Assembly: GCF_003438995.1 (NCBI RefSeq)
Contig: NZ_QSUN01000006.1
Coordinates: 62,001 to 126,000 of the forward strand
Direction: 5' to 3'
DNA length: 64,000 nucleotides
Origin: Bacteroides sp. OM05-12
GTDB lineage: Bacteria > Bacteroidota > Bacteroidia > Bacteroidales > Bacteroidaceae
Shown piece by piece: positions 19,029 through 27,270 of the stretch (its first letter is position 1; every line of letters begins with the position of its first letter). Below the pieces are notes generated by a model, which was not told the DNA's origin, did no database searches, and worked only from the letters and a program-made list of their open reading frames with translations. The translations under genes and the position numbers were made by a program.

Positions 19029-19052
19029 AGCAGAGTGTTTACGGATACTCTG
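19029..19052 (+). terminator. Terminator after the DUF4251 gene
   Basis: GCAGAGTGT and ATACTCTGC form a stem around TTACGG, followed by TTTTTC on the plus strand; the minus-strand gene ends just beyond it. Confidence 0.7.
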
Positions 19053-19068
19053 CTTTTTCATTTTTAAA

Positions 19069-19929
19069 TCATCCCAATGCTCTTTCTCCCCGGATTTCTT
19101 CATATTTCTGTTGATTCACAAATGCCAGAGCTGCTCCTAATGCGGTTCTGTATTCAGCATATTTCGGAATATGGAAATGACAATGATACATATCTTCCAG
19201 CTTTGGGAATATATCGGCACATTGTGGCAATTTAGCCAGATTACCGATTAAAATAAAATCCTTAATAGAACTGTTCAATGCGGCAAGAATAACCGACTGC
19301 CCGATACTTTGCAATACCATTTGAATAATACCTGTGGCTATATCCTCAGACGAAGCATTGGCATCTGCTTTGCCGAATGTAGAAGCGGTAGCGTCCAGTG
19401 GAAGACCGGGTAAAGGGGCATTACATATGTCTTGTATTTGCAGATTTATATTTTCTATTGCTCCTTTCTTTGCCATTTCCACTACATGACGAATATCATG
19501 TGTCTTAAGTAATAGTCGGGAAAGTCCCAGAATCGTACCTCCTCCGATACCTATTCCTCCTATATGTTCTATATTCGTCCCTTCTACTTTCACAAAAGAT
19601 GTTCCTGTACCCATACTTACAACGATTAGGTCTTTTAATCGAGAACCATGATGAGCACCTAATCCATTTGCGAGAAATTCATCAGTACGTGCTGTTGGCA
19701 ATCCATATAAAGGTTGGTTCACATAGGCACTCCCTACCCCCGTCAGCATCACTTTCTCTATTTCATTCAGACTAATGCCATTATCATATATGTACTTACC
19801 GAATGCGCCGAACAAGGAGGTTATCGGGTCTGTGGCAGTAACAAGCATCGGATGCTTTATTTCTTTCTTGTCGACACCGATTATTTTAGTTGTACTCCCT
19901 CCTACATCTATACCGATTACAATACCCAT
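19069..19929 (-). CDS. Type II pantothenate kinase (CoaW-like, BadF/ASKHA fold)
   Basis: Phosphorylates pantothenate with ATP, the first step of CoA synthesis. The 286-residue protein opens with 'IGIDVGGSTTKIIGV', the ASKHA phosphate-1 motif. It continues with 'MLTGVGSAYV', 'VSMGTGTSFV' (phosphate 2) and 'GGIGIGGGTILGLSRLL', followed by 'DILIGNLAKLP'-type adenosine contacts ('FILIGNLAKLPQ') and 'RTALGAALAFVN'. These are the hallmarks of eukaryotic/staphylococcal-type PanK II. It is transcribed divergently from the peptide transporter gene, from closely spaced promoters. Substrate assignment rests on family membership. Confidence 0.86.
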   Translation of the reverse strand: MGIVIGIDVGGSTTKIIGVDKKEIKHPMLVTATDPITSLFGAFGKYIYDNGISLNEIEKVMLTGVGSAYVNQPLYGLPTARTDEFLANGLGAHHGSRLKDLIVVSMGTGTSFVKVEGTNIEHIGGIGIGGGTILGLSRLLLKTHDIRHVVEMAKKGAIENINLQIQDICNAPLPGLPLDATASTFGKADANASSEDIATGIIQMVLQSIGQSVILAALNSSIKDFILIGNLAKLPQCADIFPKLEDMYHCHFHIPKYAEYRTALGAALAFVNQQKYEEIRGERALG

Positions 19930-19957
19930 AATGCTATGCTTTTAATTATATTGACTG

Positions 19958-20005
19958 CAAAGATAAAAGTTTATTGTTCTCACAATAATAAATTTTCTAT
20001 CTTTG
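19958..20005. promoter_or_regulatory. Back-to-back promoters for pantothenate kinase and transporter genes
   Basis: Two TATCTTTG -7 elements face outward: complement of 19958-19965 for the minus-strand kinase and 19998-20005 for the plus-strand transporter. ATTG-like -33 elements lie between them. The plus-strand -7 overlaps the longest frame of the transporter and shows that its start is downstream, at 20042. Confidence 0.6.
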
Positions 20006-20041
20006 CTTCATTATTTTAATCTAAATAGCAATTACATATTT

Positions 20042-21430
20042 ATGAACGATCCAAAGAAAGGCAACACAAAAGGCTTTTCCAGAGCTTTTTACGTTGCAAA
20101 CACGGTAGAACTTTTCGAACGAATGGCTTACTATGCCATCTTCATCGTATTGACGATTTATCTCTCCAATATTCTTGGTTTTAATGATTTTGAAGCAAGC
20201 ATGATTTCCGGCCTTTTCTCCGGTGGACTCTATCTACTTCCTATTTTTACCGGGGCATATGCCGATAAGATTGGTTTTAAGAAATCAATGATTGTCGCTT
20301 TCTCATTACTTACCGTCGGTTATTTTGGATTAGGAGTGTTGCCTACACTACTGGAAGCCGCAGGGCTGGTAAGTTATGGTGAAACTACCCGCTTTAGCGG
20401 GCTTTTGCAAAGTTCCGAGAAATGGATGATTGTACCGGTTTTATTTGTTATTATGGTAGGCGGTTCTTTTATTAAGTCTATCATTTCCGCATCAGTGGCA
20501 AAAGAAACAACTGAGGCAACACGTGCGCGGGGATATTCTATTTTCTACATGATGGTCAATATCGGAGCATTTACCGGAAAAACAATTATTGATCCTTTAC
20601 GTAATTACATTGGCGAACAAGCATATATTTATATCAATTATTTCTCCGGATTCATGACATTAATCGCTTTACTTGCCGTTATCTTACTTTATAATTCTAC
20701 TCACAATGCCGGAGAAGGTAAAAGTATGCGTGAAATCGGCAGGGGCTTTTTAAGGATTATGTGCAATTGGCGACTGCTTATCCTTATTCTCATTATAACA
20801 GGATTTTGGATGGTTCAACAGCAACTTTATGCAACGATGCCCAAATATGTAATTCGTATGGCCGGCGAAACGGCAAAACCGGGATGGATAGCCAATGTTA
20901 ATCCCTTTATTGTGGTATGTTGCGTAAGTTTCATAACCAAACTGATGGCTAAACGAAGCGCTGTCACTTCCATGAATATCGGAATGTTTTTAATACCGAT
21001 ATCAGCTTTATTGATGGCTGCCGGAAATATGCTGGGAAATGATTTGTTTTCAGGGATAAGTAATATCACATTAATGATGGTTGCAGGTATTGTGATACAG
21101 GCTTTGGCGGAATGTTTTATCTCTCCGCGCTATCTTGAATATTTCTCTTTGCAAGCTCCTAAAGGTGAAGAAGGTATGTATTTGGGATTCAGTCACCTTG
21201 ATTCTTTTTTGTCCTCCATACTGGGTTTCGGATTATCAGGCATCCTGTTGACCAAGTATTGTCCGGATCCTATGTTATTTGAGAGTCACGAAGCATGGCA
21301 AGCGGCCAGTGTTCATGCACATTATATTTGGTACTACTTTGCCGGCATTGGTTTGATAGCAGCTTTAGCCTTATTGATATTTGCCAAAGTGACCGAATCC
21401 ATCGATAAAAAGAAGAAAGAAATAGATTAA
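20042..21430 (+). CDS. POT/MFS-type proton-dependent peptide transporter-like protein
   Basis: This 462-residue inner-membrane protein has about 12 or more hydrophobic segments. The N-terminal 'FYVANTVELFERMAYYAIFIVLTIYL' closely resembles the ExxERFxYY region of POT transporters, and 'GAYADKIGFKKSMIVAF' is the MFS loop 2-3 motif. A further conserved block is 'GYSIFYMMVNIGAFTGKTI'. POT proteins import di- and tripeptides with protons; the substrate here is not proven. The ATG at 20042 is chosen because a -7 promoter element overlaps the more upstream ATG at 20003. A strong terminator follows. Confidence 0.85.
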   Translation: MNDPKKGNTKGFSRAFYVANTVELFERMAYYAIFIVLTIYLSNILGFNDFEASMISGLFSGGLYLLPIFTGAYADKIGFKKSMIVAFSLLTVGYFGLGVLPTLLEAAGLVSYGETTRFSGLLQSSEKWMIVPVLFVIMVGGSFIKSIISASVAKETTEATRARGYSIFYMMVNIGAFTGKTIIDPLRNYIGEQAYIYINYFSGFMTLIALLAVILLYNSTHNAGEGKSMREIGRGFLRIMCNWRLLILILIITGFWMVQQQLYATMPKYVIRMAGETAKPGWIANVNPFIVVCCVSFITKLMAKRSAVTSMNIGMFLIPISALLMAAGNMLGNDLFSGISNITLMMVAGIVIQALAECFISPRYLEYFSLQAPKGEEGMYLGFSHLDSFLSSILGFGLSGILLTKYCPDPMLFESHEAWQAASVHAHYIWYYFAGIGLIAALALLIFAKVTESIDKKKKEID

Positions 21431-21457
21431 ATATTCATTCTTTTTAGTATTTTTGCA

Positions 21458-21494
21458 AACCTTATGCGGCATCTTAGCTACATAAGGTTTTTTC
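21458..21494 (+). terminator. Terminator after the transporter gene
   Basis: AACCTTATG (21458-21466) pairs with CATAAGGTT (21481-21489) and is followed by a T-run. Confidence 0.75.
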
Positions 21495-21512
21495 ATAATC
21501 CGACTATTACAG

Positions 21513-22316
21513 ATGAAAATAAGATTTATAAGCCTGGCAAGTGGCAGTAGTGGAAATTGCTATTATCTGGGTACAGAAAATTACGGTATACTGATCGATG
21601 CAGGAATAGGTATCCGCACAATAAAGAAAGGCTTAAAAGATATAAATGTATCGCTTGATAGCGTTCATGCTGTATTTGTTACCCATGATCATGCCGATCA
21701 TATTAAATGTGTAGGCTGTTTAGGAGAAAAATATAATATACCTGTCTACTCTACCCACAAGGTACATGAGGGCATTAATCGTAGCTATTGTGTGACAGAA
21801 AAGTTGTCTACTTGCGCACATTATATAGAAAAAGGAGAAACTCTATGCCTCAAAGATTTCAAGATCTCAGCCTTTGAAGTTCCACATGACGGTACTGATA
21901 ATATTGGTTATTGTATAGAAATAGATGGAAAGACATTCTCTTTTCTTACTGATTTAGGACACATCACTCCTACTGCCGCCAGTTATATATGCAAGGCAAA
22001 TTATCTTATCCTTGAAGCCAACTATGATGAAGAAATGCTGAAGATGGGATCTTATCCCGGATATTTAAAGAAACGGATTTCCGGTCCCAACGGACATTTA
22101 AGTAATATGGAGACAGCAGAATTTCTTGCCGAAAATTTCTGTGAGAACATAAAATATATTTGGCTTTGTCATCTCAGTAAAGACAATAATCATCCAGAAC
22201 TGGCATTTAAAACGGTAGAATGGAAACTCCGGGATAAAGGAATTATTGTAGGTAAAGACGTGCAAGTCATAGCTTTAAAGAGAAGTATCCCTTCTGATCT
22301 TTATGAGTTTGAATAA
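21513..22316 (+). CDS. MBL-fold metallo-hydrolase (YycJ/WalJ-like)
   Basis: This 267-residue cytoplasmic protein opens with 'ISLASGSSGNCYYLGTENYGILIDAG', the diagnostic N-terminus of YycJ-type hydrolases. The metal-binding motif 'THDHADHIKC' (HxHxDH, residues ~55-64) follows, then 'VPHDGTDNIGYCIE', 'TDLGHITP' and 'LEANYDEEML'. The fold binds two metal ions. YycJ/WalJ homologues are 5'-to-3' exonuclease-like and linked to DNA repair or cell-wall homeostasis, but the substrate here is inferred. It begins 19 bp after the preceding terminator and ends 90 bp before tRNA-Lys. Confidence 0.9.
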   Translation: MKIRFISLASGSSGNCYYLGTENYGILIDAGIGIRTIKKGLKDINVSLDSVHAVFVTHDHADHIKCVGCLGEKYNIPVYSTHKVHEGINRSYCVTEKLSTCAHYIEKGETLCLKDFKISAFEVPHDGTDNIGYCIEIDGKTFSFLTDLGHITPTAASYICKANYLILEANYDEEMLKMGSYPGYLKKRISGPNGHLSNMETAEFLAENFCENIKYIWLCHLSKDNNHPELAFKTVEWKLRDKGIIVGKDVQVIALKRSIPSDLYEFE

Positions 22317-22354
22317 TGCCGGGTATTTTTTCTGCTAAAAAGATTAGAAAATGT

Positions 22355-22385
22355 TTTGCAAAATAAAATAAAACTTCTACTTTTG
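22355..22385 (+). promoter_or_regulatory. tRNA-Lys promoter, copy 1
   Basis: TTTG (22355-22358), a 19-bp spacer, then TACTTTTG (22378-22385): an excellent match to the Bacteroidetes sigma consensus, ending 21 bp before the tRNA. Confidence 0.75.
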
Positions 22386-22406
22386 CATCCGCAAACAAAA
22401 ACAGAT

Positions 22407-22479
22407 GCACTCTTAGCTCAGTTGGTAGAGCAACTGACTCTTAATCAGTGGGTCCAGGGTTCGAATCCCTGAGGGTGTA
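22407..22479 (+). tRNA. tRNA-Lys (anticodon CTT), integration target
   Basis: A 73-nt cloverleaf with acceptor stem GCACTCT / AGGGTGT (two G-U pairs), D arm GCTC..GAGC, anticodon stem ACTGA/TCAGT around the loop CTCTTAA (anticodon CTT), T arm CAGGG-TTCGAAT-CCCTG and discriminator A. CCA is not encoded. Its last 14 nt belong to the 15-bp repeat that bounds the integrated element, so the gene stays intact. Its original terminator now lies 7 kb away, at 29448-29474. An identical tRNA lies inverted at 39699-39771. Confidence 0.96.
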
Positions 22480-22480
22480 C
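22466..22480 (+). repeat. Left attachment-site repeat (att core) in the tRNA-Lys 3' end
   Basis: TCCCTGAGGGTGTAC, covering the T-stem 3' side and acceptor 3' strand of tRNA-Lys; identical to 29421-29435. The flanking bases differ immediately on both sides. Confidence 0.88.
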
Positions 22481-22512
22481 AAATGGTATTGAAAACCAGC
22501 AAGTTATAAGAA

Positions 22513-22535
22513 TTACCCCTCTATTTACCCCTCTA
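22513..22535 (+). promoter_or_regulatory. Two direct TTACCCCTCTA repeats near the left end (putative integrase arm sites)
   Basis: TTACCCCTCTA occurs at 22513-22523 and again at 22525-22535. The same 10-mer TTACCCCTCT occurs twice near the right end of the element, as an inverted pair at 29276-29304. Matched short repeats inside both ends are what arm-type binding sites of a tyrosine integrase look like. Confidence 0.55.
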
Positions 22536-22697
22536 ATGGGGGTGATGAGTGGGTTTCTTGTTTAAGAGTAATCCAAGCTCTTACCGTTATGGATATGGTC
22601 TGGATACCTTGAAAACGCTTGTAAACTTCAATGAGAGAGGATTCACGCCTTATTAGTGAGGCTTTATTTTCTCTTTCTTAGACTCTTCAGAAGTAGC

Positions 22698-22721
22698 CAT
22701 GCTACGTAAAGCGTATGCGTG
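22698..22721. other. Hairpin just upstream of the replication initiator gene
   Basis: CATGCTACG pairs with CGTA-T-GCGTG (one bulge, one G-U) around TAAAG; a second small hairpin CTTTCAC/GTGAAAG follows at 22741-22761. Such structures are expected for a double-strand origin or a translation control site of a rolling-circle initiator. No nick-site consensus was recognised. The rest of 22480-22817 shows no gene. Confidence 0.35.
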
Positions 22722-22817
22722 TATGGCAGATGTTCAGTGAACTTTCACGGATTCAGTGAAAGAGATTTCAATAAATCTAATCCATTTTATATGGTTAATA
22801 AAATTATTGGAAACAGG

Positions 22818-23789
22818 ATGGATAAACCCGTTCTGAACATGGTATCGTATGATACCATAACAATGGTGCTGTATCAGCAGCAAAGCGATGTTTCTTTTCA
22901 AAAAAGTGTTCCGCAACATTTAGACACAGGAAGTCTGAAAACGCTTCCTTATGGTTCTGATGATATGAAAATTTGTGGAACAGTTGAAAACCTCCGCATT
23001 ACTGTCTATCCTGAAAAGATTGTTATCATGGGTAGTCTATGCAAGTATTTGAAAGGAAACAACGTTCAAGGTCTTAGCATGGAGGAAACACGTCAAGCGA
23101 TTGATTTTCTTTCGCAAAAGTTGTGTTTACCTTTAAGGTTGGCTCGTGTGATGCGGATTGATGTTGCCTACAATGCTATCGTATCTCAAAAACCTAAGGA
23201 GTATCTTAATCGACTTGGGAGTTTGAGTAGGCATGATAGGCTGGAAGAACCTGATTCTCTTTATTACAAACAGTCTAAAACTCTTTTGCATGTATATGAC
23301 AAGAATAAAGAGATGAAGCGTAAAAGAGAATTTTTCGATTGTGGTTTCAATGGAAATATACTGCGTATCGAATTAAGGTTTTCCTATGGGAAGCAGGACT
23401 GGAAAAAGCGCTTTGGAACTGAAACCGTTTTAGTTGATATGTTGCTGAACGAGACTTTCTTTACCAATCTTGTTAAAATGCTCTATGGACGGTACAAGAA
23501 AATAGAGAAGGTCAATGATGTGCAGTTAGACCTGCGAGCTGTAAAAGGCAAAAAGGACGCCCGTATTTTTTTGGTTGCATACATCTTGAAGGTGCAAGGA
23601 TATGTTCCCTTGGAGAAGATGATAAGCGAACAACAGAAGACTGGACGGATTAGTTCTGGACAGGTTGACTATCTACGGTCTGTGATTAGTGAGGCTAACA
23701 GTGTCGACCAATCCTTCATTCAGAAAAGCAGTCATATTGAAGAACTGGATGCAGCATTTGAACTGATGAGGAAAATGTACGGTTTTTAA
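22818..23789 (+). CDS. Rolling-circle replication initiator, phage gene II / RstA (Phage_CRI)-like
   Basis: The protein (323 residues from this start) shows the pattern of filamentous-phage gene II/X and RstA initiators: 'MVSYDTITMVL' at the start, 'LRITVYPEKIVIMGSLCKYLKGNN', 'ARVMRIDVAYN' (RxDv..N), 'SLYYKQSKTLLHVYDKNKEMKRK' and 'ILRIELRFS' (RxE). The family nicks one strand at a double-strand origin through an active-site Tyr to start rolling-circle replication; no canonical HUH motif is seen, as usual for this branch. The frame opens at 22719, but that region contains hairpins, so 22791 or 22818 are likelier starts. It is the only plus-strand gene of the element. Family assignment is by motif recognition only. 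Confidence 0.7.
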   Translation: MDKPVLNMVSYDTITMVLYQQQSDVSFQKSVPQHLDTGSLKTLPYGSDDMKICGTVENLRITVYPEKIVIMGSLCKYLKGNNVQGLSMEETRQAIDFLSQKLCLPLRLARVMRIDVAYNAIVSQKPKEYLNRLGSLSRHDRLEEPDSLYYKQSKTLLHVYDKNKEMKRKREFFDCGFNGNILRIELRFSYGKQDWKKRFGTETVLVDMLLNETFFTNLVKMLYGRYKKIEKVNDVQLDLRAVKGKKDARIFLVAYILKVQGYVPLEKMISEQQKTGRISSGQVDYLRSVISEANSVDQSFIQKSSHIEELDAAFELMRKMYGF

Positions 23790-23861
23790 AGAACTTCTAT
23801 AGTAAGCGAAAGTTTCCTTTATTTCAGAGGACTTCAATTACTTAGTTCTCTATCAGTTTGG

Positions 23862-23902
23862 AAGGGTGATATGATGTGAATTTTCATGTCATATCATCCT
23901 TT
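23862..23902. terminator. Terminator between rep and DUF3871
   Basis: AAGGGTGATATGATGTGAA pairs with TTCATGTCATATCATCCTT (nearly perfect), followed by TCTTTATTT. It serves the plus-strand initiator and, by symmetry, possibly the converging DUF3871 gene. Confidence 0.7.
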
Positions 23903-24043
23903 CTTTATTTACATACATCTTCAATCCTGTATAATTTGTTCAGGTAACAGCCTGATTGCATAACAGAACTTCATATCAGTATCAGGATTAAAAGAAAGGA
24001 CATCGCATAAAGCATGCCCCTTCTTTCCTCCCAATCGAGTTCA

Positions 24044-25075
24044 TCAATCAATGAACCACTTATATCGTTCATCACCATGTAATGCGCTGCTTATTCCTAC
24101 CGCCATTTCAGTAGCGTTCAGACTTCTGTCTAAGAAGCTGTCGATATAACTTGACTTGTTAGCTCCAGTCAGAAGGTTGTAGAACCGCCACATATCCAGT
24201 TCACTACCGAAGCTACCGAAATTCTCGTCACTGATGTATGTTCTTGCTACGGAGTTTATCTGCGTATCGGTCAGCAGCATTCTTGGTAGTCGTTTTTGAT
24301 AGCCTTGTGGTAAGCACTGATACAGCCGCATTCGCCCCAGCAAGGTAACGAACTGGTGTTCGGTCATCACTGTATTACCAAGAGACTGCATCAGATGCAG
24401 ATGCTTTGCAGGGTTGTACTGGTTAAACAATTCCAATAAAGCACGGTACAAGTCTTTTGTACTGCTGACCTCTATTTGAGAACGGTAGCCGTCAGTAAAC
24501 ACGCACATATTGCAACACACTTGATTCACAAAGCCGATAGCTACGCTGAACCGTTCCAATGTCTTTCTGCTGTACAGGTTTTCACGATTGTACGCACGTA
24601 CCCCTACAATGGAGAGATTCAGTTTGTTGCCGCCTACTGTCTCGAATATTGTAGGAATATCAATGGCGAATGCACACCGTTCATAATAAATGGTCTTGTC
24701 GCTTTCTAAGAGTTGATTTGCGGGCTTGTGTATCGCTTCGGGTGTTCTTCCTTTCACTACATGAGAAACCTGAATAGCAGGCGTCTCTATGCGTTCTCCA
24801 TTGAAGAAGGAAGTGGCTGCATCATAGGCGGTTTCAATGAATGCAGGGTGTGAAATTGTGAGTTCGTTATCCTTCGCAAAGACGGGAATGATACATTCCG
24901 ATTTGAGGGATTTCAGGTCGATTTCCGAGGTGTTCGCTTCGATAAAGTGATTTGTCTTCTTGACGGTTTTCGGCTCGTCTAAGAGGATTTCTGCATCGTC
25001 TGCGTAGCTGTTTAGCCCTAAGGTCTTTCTCGGTTCTTGCTGTGCCATATTCGGCAAAATGGTTACTGCTTCCAT
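24044..25075 (-). CDS. DUF3871 family protein
   Basis: This 343-residue soluble protein without signal peptide contains 'FIEANTSEIDLKSLKSECIIPVFAKDNELTISHPAFIETAYDAA', 'VSHVVKGRTPEAIHKPANQLLESDKTIYYERCAFAIDIP' and 'LNLSIVGVRAYNRENLYS', which I recognise as DUF3871. The family is common on Bacteroides mobile elements and plasmids, and its overall plan resembles phage/plasmid DUF932-type proteins (single-stranded DNA annealing or replication accessory roles have been suggested for such families). No catalytic motif stands out. Here it sits between the rolling-circle initiator and the cargo genes and converges on the initiator. Confidence 0.75.
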   Translation of the reverse strand: MEAVTILPNMAQQEPRKTLGLNSYADDAEILLDEPKTVKKTNHFIEANTSEIDLKSLKSECIIPVFAKDNELTISHPAFIETAYDAATSFFNGERIETPAIQVSHVVKGRTPEAIHKPANQLLESDKTIYYERCAFAIDIPTIFETVGGNKLNLSIVGVRAYNRENLYSRKTLERFSVAIGFVNQVCCNMCVFTDGYRSQIEVSSTKDLYRALLELFNQYNPAKHLHLMQSLGNTVMTEHQFVTLLGRMRLYQCLPQGYQKRLPRMLLTDTQINSVARTYISDENFGSFGSELDMWRFYNLLTGANKSSYIDSFLDRSLNATEMAVGISSALHGDERYKWFID

Positions 25076-25231
25076 GTTGATAAATATTAATGGTTATTGA
25101 TTGGTTTACGGATAGAAAGTATGCTAAACGGTATCTCGTCCGTATATTGTTCCTATCTGAATACAGACAGGGTTATAAAATGGACTTGGGAGTATATTGG
25201 AACGGATTGGGAGAATTAATTCATCAGGTAT

Positions 25232-25267
25232 AGCGATGAAAAAGTAAAGTAGTGCTTTTTCATCGCT
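25232..25267. terminator. Perfect 13-bp hairpin in a 660-bp non-coding stretch of the element
   Basis: AGCGATGAAAAAG (25232-25244) and CTTTTTCATCGCT (25255-25267) are exact inverted copies with a 10-nt loop. The surrounding 25076-25650 region shows no convincing ORF and could hold the DUF3871 promoter and replication control sequences. The hairpin may be a terminator or an origin structure; the sequence does not decide. Confidence 0.45.
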
Positions 25268-25654
25268 TCATTCTCTTAAAATCAGGTTAATAACCAATGC
25301 TTGAAGTATCGGGGCTTTTCAGCTATCGTTAGTCTTTTTCTATTTTGTGTTATTTCACAGAAGATAGCCTGATAAATAGTGTTGTAGTATTGAAGGAAAA
25401 TGAATGAGATACGCAGAAACCATAATGTAGTTTTTGTTAAAAGCCTGTTAATTTGAATCGTCTTGCCAAGATTGATTTTAGGAAGGGGGAGGATTAAAAT
25501 TTTAAAAGCGAATAGTGCGGGGGGATATTAAAGGATAGGCTTCTTGTGCTTATAGGTATAAGAAAATTGTATTTCAAGGTGGGCTGTCTGTTAATGAGTT
25601 TATCTTTTATTCATTCAGGATAATTCGTAGAATGAATTTAAAATCTTACTCTAA

Positions 25655-25692
25655 AATAAAAGAGTCGTAACAGAGCATTCCATTACGACTTT
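25655..25692 (-). terminator. Terminator of the cargo lipoprotein gene
   Basis: On the minus strand AGTCGTAA pairs with TTACGACT around a 12-nt loop, followed by CTTTTATTTT. Confidence 0.65.
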
Positions 25693-25741
25693 CTTTTTAT
25701 TTCAAGTGAGTATTAACTTAAAAGCTGTACGCTATAAAACT

Positions 25742-26158
25742 TTATTGTACACGTTTACAGTTGATAGTAATCATCTTTCTTCCGTCTCCTTCTTCATCCC
25801 ATTGGAAAGACGCAGTGGAAGTAGAAAGAGATATCACTTTCATATCCCAGTTCGTATCTTGATTTACATATTTACCATGCATCACCTTTGAACTTTCATT
25901 ATAAGTATAAGTACAGTAATCAGACTTTGTTCCGTCCTCATCTGTAAAATAGAAATGTGTATCGGTAACAACATAATAAGGATAGCCATCCCATTCTTCT
26001 GCTACTCCATTTGTTGCTGTCGTTTCTATCTTCCACTTTCCGACAAGACTTGCAGCGTCACCACTTTTATCATCTTCATCGTCATCACTACAAGCTGCGA
26101 AGTTCACACACATAATTACGGCTATCAAAGCCATTCCGATAACTCTTAATGTTTTCAT
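25742..26158 (-). CDS. Lipocalin-like lipoprotein (element cargo)
   Basis: This 138-residue protein has a lipoprotein signal peptide ending in the lipobox 'FAAC'. The Cys is followed by SDDDEDD, an acidic run like the Bacteroidetes surface-export signal for lipoproteins. The mature part ('LVGKWKIETTATNGVAEEWDGYPYYVVTDTHFYFTDEDG...YCTYTYN...ISLSTSTASFQWDEEGDGRKMITINCKRV') has the 'GKW' start and alternating beta pattern of small lipocalin-like proteins. It is probably displayed on the host cell surface; ligand unknown. Its signal peptide (MKT.R.IGM.L..V) is nearly the same as that of the next upstream gene, suggesting a shared origin or N-terminal duplication. Confidence 0.7.
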   Translation of the reverse strand: MKTLRVIGMALIAVIMCVNFAACSDDDEDDKSGDAASLVGKWKIETTATNGVAEEWDGYPYYVVTDTHFYFTDEDGTKSDYCTYTYNESSKVMHGKYVNQDTNWDMKVISLSTSTASFQWDEEGDGRKMITINCKRVQ

Positions 26159-26258
26159 TTTATTAATAGATTGTTATTCTTGCTCCTATGTTCCTTTTCG
26201 GAGCGTTATCAAATAATAAGGCATGAGGAACACGACATGAAGTCGCATGCTTTTTTAA

Positions 26259-26765
26259 TCAGAAACTAAATCCTACAGAAGCAGACACACCATGCGGATA
26301 AACATCATCACCGTCTTTGTTCCAAGCTTCTCCGTATGCCTTAGAATTATAAGTATACCCAACTTTCAGAAACACAGATAACGTCTTATAAAAATTCCAA
26401 TTCACACCAGCTCCCGGATTTGCATAGAATCCTGCCGCATCAAGTAGACTATAGCCTATTTTCGCATCAACAAACGGAGAGATTTTCTTTTTAAGGAAGG
26501 TGTATCTCACGCTACCATACAGCGGTATGGAAGTGTAGTCGTCACCTAAACGCACACCTGCACCTGCACCGATATAAAAGTGGGAGCCAAGCTGAACCCC
26601 ATGCGTGGTGTAAATATCAGTAGTACTGAACATTCCTATATCATCAGTATGGAAAGTTCTACCGCCTTCAATAGAGCCTTTATAGCTTTGGGCGTTGCAC
26701 GTTAGAGAGTTCATGCTCACTGTTACAGAAACAAGAAGCATACCGATTAATCTTGAAGTTTTCAT
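26259..26765 (-). CDS. Small outer-membrane beta-barrel-like protein (element cargo)
   Basis: This 168-residue protein has a signal peptide 'MKTSRLIGMLLVSVTVSMN...CNAQS'. The mature part has amphipathic strands with Gly/aromatic alternation ('GVQLGSHFYIGAGAGVRLGDDYTSIPLYGSVRYTFL', 'ISPFVDAKIGYSLLD', 'YANPGAGVNWNFYKTLSVFLKVGYTYN') and a C-terminal 'GVSASVGFSF' ending in Phe, as required for BAM insertion. It looks like an 8-strand barrel. It resembles in plan the chromosomal protein at 39008-39613. It lies 100 bp upstream of the cargo lipoprotein, so the two may share a transcript. Confidence 0.7.
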   Translation of the reverse strand: MKTSRLIGMLLVSVTVSMNSLTCNAQSYKGSIEGGRTFHTDDIGMFSTTDIYTTHGVQLGSHFYIGAGAGVRLGDDYTSIPLYGSVRYTFLKKKISPFVDAKIGYSLLDAAGFYANPGAGVNWNFYKTLSVFLKVGYTYNSKAYGEAWNKDGDDVYPHGVSASVGFSF

Positions 26766-26814
26766 TTCATTTTAGATTGATGCTTACCTGCTCCCTTGTA
26801 AGCTGTTAAAAATG

Positions 26815-27016
26815 AAGAGGCGTGGGAACATTGAATATTACTGTACTGAGGCTCTCGACTGCCCTTACCCAATAATAAACAATAGCCCACGCCAAACGAT
26901 ATATAGACTGCTCCAAGCAGAGCAGATATATAACATCAGCGTGAGCGTTCTTGCTTATTATCTTGGGTAAAAGAATTGTCGAGATTCCAGTACAAGATAA
27001 TATCTTAAACGCTCTT
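26815..27016. ncRNA. ~200-nt rod-like structured non-coding segment (ncRNA or replication origin)
   Basis: Nested complementary blocks make one long imperfect hairpin: AAGAGGCGT (26815-26823) with ACGCTCTT (27009-27016); ATATTA (26835-26840) with TAATAT (26998-27003); GTACTG (26843-26848) with CAGTAC (26988-26993); CTCGAC (26854-26859) with GTCGAG (26978-26983); TTACCCAA (26865-26872) with TTGGGTAA (26963-26970); TAATAA (26873-26878) with TTATTA (26955-26960); CACGC (26888-26892) with GCGTG (26939-26943); CTGCTC (26908-26913) with GAGCAG (26920-26925), apical loop CAAGCA. Candidates are a single-strand origin of the rolling-circle element or a 6S-like rod RNA. Strand is undetermined. Confidence 0.55.
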
Positions 27017-27215
27017 TATTATAATATGTCTGCACCTCGTAAACGAAATGCAATGCAAAATTACTTTATTAAAGCTAATCAGCCAAGAAAAAAGCCTTTG
27101 TTTTTTGCATATACAGCAACATGTATTGGGGGGAGATATTTTCTTAGATAGAAAAAACGCCAGTAAGCCACATTTCAGACGCTTATAGGCACTTTTTTAC
27201 GTGGGGGATAAAAGT

Positions 27216-27252
27216 ATAAAGCCGCTTCCCAAAACCCGAGAAACGGCTTTAT
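27216..27252 (-). terminator. Terminator of the DUF3853 gene
   Basis: ATAAAGCCG and CGGCTTTAT are exact inverted copies with a 19-nt loop, 19 bp beyond the stop codon on the minus strand. Confidence 0.7.
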
Positions 27253-27270
27253 CTTCCCATTTTGACTATC

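Noticed and set aside
26951..27151. 66-codon plus-strand ORF in the element
   Set aside because: It starts within the right arm of the long structured segment, has no recognisable domain, and its sequence is explained by the inverted-repeat constraint.
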